A stretch of DNA of 6,171 nucleotides, taken from NCBI GenBank assembly GCA_021827225.1, contig JAKAXG010000278.1, forward strand, positions 1 to 6,171. Direction: 5' to 3'. Position numbers and translations under genes: made by a program. Positions 1 through 5,531 of the stretch are shown piece by piece. Position 1 is the first letter of the stretch. Each line of letters starts with the position of its first letter. The DNA is from Actinomycetes bacterium. Lineage in GTDB: Bacteria > Actinomycetota > Acidimicrobiia > Acidimicrobiales > Palsa-688. The notes under the pieces were generated by a model that was not told where the DNA came from, searched no databases, and worked only from the letters and a program-made list of their open reading frames with translations.

Positions 1-12
1 GGGCAAAAGCCC
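1..12 (-). terminator. Possible hairpin just downstream of tRNA-Leu (edge-truncated)
   Basis: On the minus strand a short GGGC-TTTT-GCCC inverted repeat begins six bases after the encoded CCA of the tRNA. Only a 4 bp stem with a 4-base loop is visible, because the window begins at its outer base. The stem could lengthen, since the bases CCT precede it on the tRNA side. It is placed where a tRNA terminator or 3' processing hairpin would sit, but the U-tract position cannot be seen. Confidence 0.25.
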
Positions 13-18
13 AGGATC

Positions 19-105
<87 letters not shown>

Positions 106-118
106 GAGTGGACTTCCG

Positions 119-126
119 AGCATATA
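119..126 (-). promoter_or_regulatory. Possible -10 element of the tRNA-Leu promoter
   Basis: The minus strand reads TATATGCT here, the only AT-rich island in a GC-rich gap. Taken as TATGCT or TATATG, it matches four of six bases of the TATAAT -10 consensus. Its end lies 13 bases before the mature tRNA 5' end, which would give a short 5' leader of about 6-8 bases, as is usual for tRNA genes. No good -35 TTGACA match is seen 16-19 bases upstream; the closest is TGGCGA at a 19-base spacing. The call rests mainly on position and AT content. Confidence 0.35.
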
Positions 127-220
127 CGAAGACGGGGAGGCGGTCGCCAGACGGCCCACCCGATGAGCAGAACGGGCCCGACCGGGGTAGAGATTCCCCG
201 CGTCGACTGATCGCACCCGC

Positions 221-227
221 GGAGGGG
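221..227 (+). promoter_or_regulatory. Ribosome binding site of fhaA
   Basis: GGAGGGG is a strong Shine-Dalgarno match, ten bases before the ATG at 238. A second in-frame ATG at 244 would lie 16 bases away, which is too far for efficient use, so this site decides the start in favour of 238. Confidence 0.7.
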
Positions 228-237
228 TACTCTCTGG

Positions 238-903
238 ATGACCATGGGACTACAACAATTTGAGCGACGTCTGGAGAGGATGGTCGAGGGTGTGTTCGCC
301 CGGGCCTTCCGGGGCGGCCTGCAGCCCGTGGAGATCGGCCGCCGTCTCACCCGCGAGATGGACCTGCGTCGCACCATCGCCCCCAAGGGGACCCTGGCCC
401 CCAACGACTTCGTGGTGGTCATGTCCCCCGCCGACCGGGCCCGCTTCGCCTCCATCGAGGACGAGCTGATCGACGAGCTGGTGGCGGTGGCCCGCGACCA
501 CGCCGAGATCGAGCGCTACAGCTTCCTGGGGCCCATCAGCGTGGTGATGGAGACCGACGAGCAGCTCAGCCCGGGCATGGTCCTGGTGTCGGGCGAGATG
601 GCCCGCCACGAGGAGGAGACCCGCTCCCAGCTGGTCCTGCCCGACGGGCGGACGGTCCCGCTGGCCGACGGCCCGGTGACCATCGGCCGACTGCCGGAAT
701 GCGACGTGGTGCTCGGCGACCCCAACGTGAGCCGCTACCACGCCGAGGTCCGGCCGGCCCACGGCGGCGACTACGAGGTCGCCGACCTGGGCAGCACCAA
801 CGGCACCAAGGTCAACGGGATGCCGCTCGTCGGCTCCCGGACCCTGAAGACCGGCGATCAGATAACCATGGGGGCCACGACCGTCACCTTCGAGCGGAGC
901 TAG
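238..903 (+). CDS. fhaA: FhaA-type DUF3662 and FHA domain protein
   Basis: This is a cytoplasmic 221-residue phosphothreonine reader. Residues about 3-118 match the DUF3662 N-terminal domain of actinobacterial FhaA (start GLQQFERRLERMVEGVFARAF; later LAPNDFVVVMSP). Residues about 131-220 form an FHA domain with the binding set G150-R151, S165-R-Y-H168 and the LGSTNGT loop (184-190), followed by KVNG. M. tuberculosis FhaA is more than twice as long because of a Pro/Gly/Tyr-rich linker; here the linker is only about a dozen residues. In mycobacteria FhaA binds the phosphorylated pseudokinase region of MviN and so restrains wall precursor export; that role is inferred here from family and context. 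It is the first gene of the operon, and fhaB starts 18 bases after its TAG stop. The start is chosen on the ribosome binding site at 221-227. Confidence 0.95.
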   Translation: MTMGLQQFERRLERMVEGVFARAFRGGLQPVEIGRRLTREMDLRRTIAPKGTLAPNDFVVVMSPADRARFASIEDELIDELVAVARDHAEIERYSFLGPISVVMETDEQLSPGMVLVSGEMARHEEETRSQLVLPDGRTVPLADGPVTIGRLPECDVVLGDPNVSRYHAEVRPAHGGDYEVADLGSTNGTKVNGMPLVGSRTLKTGDQITMGATTVTFERS

Positions 904-921
904 AGCGAGCAAACACGGCCC

Positions 922-1401
922 GTGCCGGATCCTGTCCTCACCCTCCTCAAGTACGTGTTCCTGGCCGTCCTGTACCTGTTCTTCCTGCGCGTCCTGCGAG
1001 CGGTGTGGGTGGAGCTGCGCGAGCCGAAGGTGACCCCGGCGCCGGCGGCGGCGGCCGCGGACGAGCCGACCCTGGCCCCGGGCGCCTTCCCTGCGCCGTC
1101 CCGTACCGGCCCGGAGCGGCTGGTGGTGGTCTCTCCCTCGGAAAAAAAGGGGGCCGAGTTCCCGCTCCCGGATGAGGTGACGGTGGGGCGGGCCGGCGGC
1201 TGCGCCGTGCTCCTCCCCGATGATTCGTTCGTCTCCCAACTCCACGCCCGGGTGTTCCGCCGGGACGGGAGCCTGTTCGTCGAGGACCTGGGCTCGACCA
1301 ACGGCACCTTCCTCAACGGGCGGAAGGTGACCGCGCCGGTCCCGATACGCAAAGGTGACAAGGTGCAATTCGGCCGCACCACCCTGGAGGTCCGGAAGTG
1401 A
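922..1401 (+). CDS. fhaB: FhaB: membrane-anchored FHA domain protein
   Basis: The product is 159 residues, close to M. tuberculosis FhaB (155). A single N-terminal membrane segment (about residues 6-28) is followed by a basic/aromatic stretch, an Ala/Pro linker (about 36-62) and a C-terminal FHA domain (about 66-157). The FHA residues are G89-R90, S105-x-x-H108 and LGSTNGT (123-129), then LNG. The residue after S105 is Gln where many FHA domains have Arg; the four core positions are intact. It should sit on the inner face of the membrane and bind phosphorylated kinase or division proteins. The GTG start has only a weak AG-rich site (AGAGCGAG, 902-909) upstream. The next in-frame start, GTG at 955, would cut into the membrane segment, so 922 is preferred. 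Its stop overlaps the pstP start by 4 bases. An A7 run lies at 1142-1148. Confidence 0.93.
   Translation: MPDPVLTLLKYVFLAVLYLFFLRVLRAVWVELREPKVTPAPAAAAADEPTLAPGAFPAPSRTGPERLVVVSPSEKKGAEFPLPDEVTVGRAGGCAVLLPDDSFVSQLHARVFRRDGSLFVEDLGSTNGTFLNGRKVTAPVPIRKGDKVQFGRTTLEVRK
1143..1149 (+). promoter_or_regulatory. In-phase A_AAA_AAG slip heptamer in fhaB
   Basis: Codons 74-76 of fhaB read GAA AAA AAG, so the heptamer A AAA AAG is in exactly the zero-frame phase needed for tandem -1 slippage, as in the E. coli dnaX site. A -1 slip would add GGRVPAPG and stop at TGA 1173-1175. The result is an 84-residue protein with the membrane anchor and linker but no FHA domain. I see no clear upstream Shine-Dalgarno stimulator and no strong stem at the usual 5-9 base distance. 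The sequence shows the site; its use is speculative. Confidence 0.25.
1386..1390 (+). promoter_or_regulatory. Ribosome binding site of pstP inside fhaB
   Basis: GGAGG lies seven bases before the GTG start at 1398, within the last codons of fhaB. It fixes that start and supports coupled translation across the GTGA overlap. Confidence 0.7.
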
Positions 1402-2678
1402 TCGCCCTGCGCGCCGGCTCGGCGACCGACGTCGGCCTGGTCCGTAGCAACAACCAGGACAGCCTTCTCGTCGCCGACCCGCTCTACGCCGTGGCCGACG
1501 GCATGGGCGGGGCGGCCGCCGGCGAGGTGGCGTCCTCGCTGGCCGTCGAGGCGCTCAACAACGGCTTCTCCCGCTCCGGGCCGCTCACCCCCGACCTGCT
1601 GACCACCGCCGCCCAGACCGCCAACCGGGTGGTGTGGGACCAGGCCGAGGCCCACCCGGAGATGCGCGGGATGGGCACCACCCTGGTGGCCCTGGCCCTG
1701 GTGGAGGGCCCCCAGCTGGCCATCGTCAACATCGGCGACTCCCGCCTGTACAACTTCCACGACGGCGAGCTGCGCCAGGTCACCTACGACCACAACCTGG
1801 TGGCCGAGATGGTCGCCGAGGGGCGGATCTCCAAGGAGGAGGCCGAGGTCCATCCCCGGCGCAACATCATGACCCGGGCGCTGGGCGTGGACCCGGAGGT
1901 CCCGGTGGACCTGTTCGTCGAGGAGCCGGTGGTCGGCGACCGCTACCTGCTCTGCAGCGACGGCCTCCCCAGGGAGCTCAGCGACGACCACATCGCCTCG
2001 CTGCTCCGCCGCCTGGCCGACCCCCAGGAGGCGGCTAGGGAGCTGGTCGAGGAGGCCAAGCGCAGAGGCGGCAACGACAACATCACCGCCGTCGTGGTCG
2101 AGGTGGTGGAAGCCGACGAGCGACCAGCGGCGGTCGAGGACGCCACCACCGCCATCCCCGCGGCGGAGGAGCCGGCGGCCCCACCGGTGACACCGGGGGC
2201 AGAGGCGTCGCAGGCACGGGCGGGCCGCCGTTTGTCCCGGCGCTCCGAGCGCGCCGCCGCGGCCCCGAAGACCAGGGCGGTCACGCCAAGGGTCGTCGGC
2301 TTTTTCCTACTCCTCCTCATCATCCTCGGCGCCGGCGCCGCCGGGGTGGTGTGGTACGCCCGCAGCGCCTACTTCGTCGGGCTGCACAACTCGTCGATCG
2401 TCATCTACCAGGGACGCCCCGGCGGGGTGCTGTGGATGAAGCCCACGGTGGCCGAGGTGACCACCTACACCACCAGTGACATCCTGTCGGTCCACATCCC
2501 GGCCCTGCACAACGGTCAGCAGGAGCCGTCGCTGTCGGCGGCCCGCAGCTACGTGCAGAGCCTGGTCCAGGAACGCCAGCAGGCCCAGGCGTCCCAGACA
2601 CCTCCCACCACGGTCTCCCCACCGACCACGGTGAAGCCGGCCTCCCCCACCACGGTGGCGGGGCCGGCGACCACATGA
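1398..2678 (+). CDS. pstP: PstP: membrane PP2C-type Ser/Thr protein phosphatase
   Basis: This 426-residue, single-pass membrane phosphatase should reverse the action of the PknA/PknB-type kinases. The PPM/PP2C domain covers about residues 1-237. It shows R16 with the NNQD motif (18-21), ADGMGG with metal ligand D34, GMGTT (91-95), GDSR (113-116), SDG with metal ligand D188, and GNDN with D227. A Pro/Ala-rich and basic cytoplasmic linker (about 238-298) follows, then a membrane segment (about 299-320), then an outside domain of about 106 residues. The tail is rich in Pro, Thr and Gln with three PTTV-like units. All catalytic residues are present. The outer part is shorter than the roughly 190 residues I recall for M. 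tuberculosis PstP. The GTG start overlaps the fhaB stop (GTGA) and has a strong ribosome binding site; the TGA stop overlaps the next ATG. Confidence 0.96.
   Translation: MIALRAGSATDVGLVRSNNQDSLLVADPLYAVADGMGGAAAGEVASSLAVEALNNGFSRSGPLTPDLLTTAAQTANRVVWDQAEAHPEMRGMGTTLVALALVEGPQLAIVNIGDSRLYNFHDGELRQVTYDHNLVAEMVAEGRISKEEAEVHPRRNIMTRALGVDPEVPVDLFVEEPVVGDRYLLCSDGLPRELSDDHIASLLRRLADPQEAARELVEEAKRRGGNDNITAVVVEVVEADERPAAVEDATTAIPAAEEPAAPPVTPGAEASQARAGRRLSRRSERAAAAPKTRAVTPRVVGFFLLLLIILGAGAAGVVWYARSAYFVGLHNSSIVIYQGRPGGVLWMKPTVAEVTTYTTSDILSVHIPALHNGQQEPSLSAARSYVQSLVQERQQAQASQTPPTTVSPPTTVKPASPTTVAGPATT
2601..2656 (+). repeat. PTTV-coding short repeats at the end of pstP
   Basis: Three imperfect copies of a CCCACCACGGT-like unit (ending near 2614, 2632 and 2656) encode PPTTVS, PPTTVK and SPTTVA at residues 402-421 of PstP. 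The stretch lies outside the membrane and is probably an unstructured tail. The repeat is short and degenerate and has no sign of mobility. Confidence 0.6.
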
Positions 2679-3988
2679 GATCGGCGCCGGCCCGCCGGCG
2701 GACGGAGCTCGGCCTGATCATCCTGGTGGTCATCCTGACCGGCGGTCTCTACGCCCTGGCCGGGTTCGGGAAGGCCGGCCAGCTGCCGGCCAACATCGGC
2801 CCGTTCCTCGGCATCCTCTTCGCTCTGCTGCTGATCGCCCACGTGGCCATGCGCCGCCTGGCGCCCTACGCCGACCCCATCCTGCTGCCGGTCGCCGGGC
2901 TGCTCAACGGGATCGGCTACGTGTTCATCGCCCGGCTGTCCCCCCACGAGGCCCGCCTCCAGTCTTTGTGGACGGCCCTCGGGATCGGCGTGTTCATCGC
3001 CACCCTGCTGGTGGTCCGCCGGGCCCGGGACCTGGAGCGCTACCGCTACACCTTCGCCTTCCTCGGCATCGGGCTGCTCCTCCTGCCGCTGGTCCCCGGC
3101 ATCGGCGAGAACGTCAACGGCGCCCGCCTGTGGATCCACGTCGGCTCGTTCAACTTCCAGCCCGGCGAGCTGGCCAAGCTGGCGCTGGCCGTGTTCTTCG
3201 CCTCGGTCATGGTCGAGCGGGCCGACCTGCTCAGCCGCGGCACCCGCCGCATCGGCCGGTTCCTGGTGCTCGACCCCCGCTACCTCGCCCCCATCGTGGG
3301 CGCCTGGGCCCTGTCGCTGGTCATCTTCCTGGCCGAGAACGACCTGGGCTCGTCGTTCCTGTTCTTCGCCCTGTTCATCGGCCTGCTGTGGGTATCCACC
3401 GGCCGCACCTACTACCTGGGCCTCGGCGGCGGGCTGTTCGCCGCCGGCGCCTTCTTCGCCCTGAAGGTGATCCACCACGCCCAGAGCCGGGTGCAGGCGT
3501 GGCTGGACCCGTGGGCGCACGCCGAGACCACCGGCTACCAGATCATCCAGGGCTGGTTCGCCATCGCCGCCGGCGGGCTGTTCGGGGAGGGGCCGGGGCA
3601 GAGCAGCGCCGCCTCCATCCCCGAGGCGTCCACCGACCTGATCTTCGCCGTCATCGCCGACGAGCTCGGCCTGGTCGGCTCGGCCGCCCTGCTGATCGCC
3701 TACATCCTCATGGTCGGCACCGGCCTGCGGGTGGCGGTGCGCTGCGAGCGGCCGTTCGAGAAGCTCCTCGCCGCCGGGCTGTCGCTGATCATCGGGGTGC
3801 AGACGTTCGTGATCGTCGGCGGGGTCACCCGCCTCATCCCCCTCACCGGTATCACCCTGCCTTTCGTCTCCTACGGGGGCTCGTCGCTCATCGCCAACTA
3901 CATCCTGCTGGCCCTGCTGCTGCGCATCTCCCACGACAGCGAGAACCCGGCGCTGGTGATACCCGCACCGCTGGAGATGTCGGCGTGA
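2675..3988 (+). CDS. rodA: SEDS-family peptidoglycan glycosyltransferase (RodA/FtsW type)
   Basis: This 437-residue polytopic membrane protein has ten or more hydrophobic segments. SEDS proteins polymerise glycan strands from lipid II together with a class B PBP. Family signatures are NGARLWI (148-154) with FQPGELAKLA (161-170), ENDLGSS (221-227), the loop IPEASTDLIFAVIADELG (315-332) and TGITLPFVSYGGSSL near the C-terminus (391-405). D321 in that loop aligns, as I recall, with the Asp essential in E. coli RodA and FtsW. RodA rather than FtsW is chosen from the gene order pstP-rodA-pbpA; motifs alone do not separate the two. The ATG start overlaps the pstP stop (ATGA). No good ribosome binding site precedes it, so translation probably depends on coupling. 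Its stop overlaps the PBP start (GTGA). Confidence 0.95.
   Translation: MRSAPARRRTELGLIILVVILTGGLYALAGFGKAGQLPANIGPFLGILFALLLIAHVAMRRLAPYADPILLPVAGLLNGIGYVFIARLSPHEARLQSLWTALGIGVFIATLLVVRRARDLERYRYTFAFLGIGLLLLPLVPGIGENVNGARLWIHVGSFNFQPGELAKLALAVFFASVMVERADLLSRGTRRIGRFLVLDPRYLAPIVGAWALSLVIFLAENDLGSSFLFFALFIGLLWVSTGRTYYLGLGGGLFAAGAFFALKVIHHAQSRVQAWLDPWAHAETTGYQIIQGWFAIAAGGLFGEGPGQSSAASIPEASTDLIFAVIADELGLVGSAALLIAYILMVGTGLRVAVRCERPFEKLLAAGLSLIIGVQTFVIVGGVTRLIPLTGITLPFVSYGGSSLIANYILLALLLRISHDSENPALVIPAPLEMSA
3973..3976 (+). promoter_or_regulatory. Ribosome binding site deciding the PBP start
   Basis: GGAG lies eight bases before the GTG at 3985. An ATG at 3997, in the same frame, would lie 20 bases away. 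The site and the 4-base overlap with the SEDS gene favour the GTG, although the protein from the ATG (MNRQIRLLG...) would also look complete. Confidence 0.55.
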
Positions 3989-5523
3989 ACCGGATCATGA
4001 ACCGCCAGATCCGCCTGCTCGGCCTGGGCATCATGATCCTGTTCGTGGCGCTGTTCGTGCAGCTCAACTACCTGCAGATCGTCCACGCCAGCGCCTTGGA
4101 CCACAACCCGCTCAACGGCCGGGCGGTGGTCAAGGAGTACACCGCCAAGCGGGGCAACATCCTCTCCGCCGACGGGGTGACCCTGGCCACCTCGATCCCG
4201 ACCAAGGACTCGTTCAAGTTCCTGCGCCAGTACCCCACCGGCGGCCTGTTCGAGCAGGTCACCGGCTACTACTCGTTCACCTACGGCTCCGACGGCGCCG
4301 AGCGCTACTACGACAAGGTCCTCACCGGTAAGAACAGCCCGTTCCGTCTGCCCAACTCGCTCAACGGGCTGCGTCAGCTGCTGACCAACACCGACCAGAG
4401 CCAGTCCATCACCCTGACTGTCTTGGACAAACTGCAGAAGGTGGCGCAGCAGGGCCTGGCCGGCCGGCTCGGGTCGGCGGTGGCCATCAACCCCAAGACA
4501 GGCGCCATCCTGGCCATGTACTCCAATCCCACCTTCGACCCCAACGCCTTGGCCAGCCACAACCTGCGGCAGGTGCAGGCCAACTACAAGGCCATCGCCG
4601 CCAAGCCGGGCGGCGCGTTCAACTCCCCCGCCTACCGCCAGACGTGGTTCCCCGGGTCGACGTTCAAGATCGTCACCTCGTCGGCGGTCTACGACCACCA
4701 GCCGGCGCTGGCCACCCAGACCTTCCCCAACCTGCCGGCGCTCAAGCTGCCCCAGACCAACCTGCAGTTGCACAACTTCGCCGGTGAGGTGTGCGGCGGC
4801 CAGCTGCTGGCCCTGTTCACCGTGTCGTGCGACACCGGCTTCGGCCAGATCGGGCTGGACCTGGGCGCCAACAACCTCTACAACGAGGCCCACGCCTTCG
4901 GCTTCGACCAGGTGCCGCCCATCGACCTGCCCTTCGCCGCCAAGTCGGTGTTCCCGCCGGTGTCGAGCTTCAAGGGAGCCAAGCCGTTCCTGGCCTACTC
5001 GGCCATCGGCCAGGAGGACGTGTCGACCACGCCGCTGCAGATGGCCCTGGTGGGCGCCGCCATCGCCGACGGGGGGACGATCATGACGCCCCACATCCTC
5101 GAGCACGTGACCAACTCCCAGAACCAGGTCGTCAGCACCTACAAGCCCACCAAGTGGATCCAGGCGACGTCCCCATCCACCGCCTCGAAGGTCACCAAGC
5201 TGATGGAGTCGGTGGTCAACTCGCCCAACGGCACCGGCGTGGCCGCCCAGATCCCCGGCATCCAGGTGGCCGGCAAGACCGGCACCGCCCAGACCGGCAC
5301 CGGTCAGATCGACGCCTGGTTCGTGGCCTTCGCCCCGGCCAGCGACCCGCAGATCGCCGTGGCGGTGGTCCTGCCCGACCAGCCGTCCGGCACCGAGTAC
5401 CAGGGCGGCACGCTGGCCGCCCCGATCGCCAAGGCCCTGATCTCCACCTACCTGGCCGACCGTTCGTCGGGCAGCGGAGGGTCCGCCACGACCACCACGA
5501 CCACCACCACCCCCGTAGGCTGA
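3985..5523 (+). CDS. pbpA: PbpA: class B penicillin-binding protein (D,D-transpeptidase)
   Basis: This 512-residue protein is anchored by one N-terminal membrane segment (about residues 10-30) and crosslinks peptidoglycan outside the membrane, partnered with the SEDS protein encoded upstream. The N-terminal dimer-type domain has the R56-G-N-I-L motif and FLRQYP (79-84), close to FLRVYP in M. tuberculosis PbpA. The transpeptidase domain begins near 160. Its motifs are S225-T-F-K228 (nucleophile Ser), S281-C-D283 and K431-T-G433. The second motif is usually SxN; Asp at the third position is, as I recall, also found in E. coli PBP2, so activity is expected. C270 and C282 flank the second motif. 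The protein ends in a run of eight Thr followed by PVG. The frame stays open far upstream of 3985 through the SEDS gene, but that part is a GC-driven shadow and not a fusion. Confidence 0.95.
   Translation: MNRIMNRQIRLLGLGIMILFVALFVQLNYLQIVHASALDHNPLNGRAVVKEYTAKRGNILSADGVTLATSIPTKDSFKFLRQYPTGGLFEQVTGYYSFTYGSDGAERYYDKVLTGKNSPFRLPNSLNGLRQLLTNTDQSQSITLTVLDKLQKVAQQGLAGRLGSAVAINPKTGAILAMYSNPTFDPNALASHNLRQVQANYKAIAAKPGGAFNSPAYRQTWFPGSTFKIVTSSAVYDHQPALATQTFPNLPALKLPQTNLQLHNFAGEVCGGQLLALFTVSCDTGFGQIGLDLGANNLYNEAHAFGFDQVPPIDLPFAAKSVFPPVSSFKGAKPFLAYSAIGQEDVSTTPLQMALVGAAIADGGTIMTPHILEHVTNSQNQVVSTYKPTKWIQATSPSTASKVTKLMESVVNSPNGTGVAAQIPGIQVAGKTGTAQTGTGQIDAWFVAFAPASDPQIAVAVVLPDQPSGTEYQGGTLAAPIAKALISTYLADRSSGSGGSATTTTTTTTPVG
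5485..5511 (+). repeat. ACC/ACG triplet run coding eight Thr in the PBP tail
   Basis: A triplet run of ACG and ACC codons encodes Ala followed by eight consecutive Thr near the C-terminus of the PBP, just before PVG and the TGA stop. It is a low-complexity extracellular tail, possibly variable in length through replication slippage. It resembles the Thr-rich end of PstP in the same operon. Confidence 0.65.
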
Positions 5524-5531
5524 GCACCCAG

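Larger units (their letters stand above)
106..237. other. Divergent intergenic region between tRNA-Leu and fhaA
   Basis: This 132-base gap separates two divergent transcripts and should hold both promoters. On the plus strand I find no convincing promoter. TAGAGAT at 188-194 is a weak -10 candidate with no clear -35. An inverted repeat CGGGG (183-187) / CCCCG (196-200), with an 8-base loop, overlaps that candidate. It could be an operator or a 5'-leader hairpin, or chance in GC-rich DNA. No convincing ORF with its own start signal is seen. The fhaA ribosome binding site lies at the right end. Confidence 0.5.

Noticed and set aside
904..921. Terminator or promoter between fhaA and fhaB
   Set aside because: The 18-base gap has no stem with a T-run and no -10/-35 match; it looks like ordinary operon spacing.
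1142..1153. The A7G5 run as a sequencing error or frameshift breaking fhaB
   Set aside because: The frame as given continues into a complete FHA domain and ends in the GTGA overlap with pstP, so the base count is right.
250..1991. Long open frames on the minus strand (250-1368 and 900-1991)
   Set aside because: They lie antisense to fhaA, fhaB and pstP, and their products are His/Gly/Gln/Val-rich without any domain, which is the usual shadow of GC-rich codon bias. The plus-strand genes have complete motif sets.
2968..3984. Upstream extension of the PBP frame through the whole SEDS gene
   Set aside because: It is Arg/Pro/Gly-rich shadow translation without hydrophobic or domain features. The SEDS frame here is complete, and GTG 3985 has a ribosome binding site and overlap.
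2549..5106. Open minus-strand frames of 461 and 402 codons (2549-3934 and 3898-5106)
   Set aside because: The products are biased (Gln/Asp/Glu/Gly/His) and lack any recognisable fold or start signal. They mirror the third-position GC of the SEDS and PBP genes.
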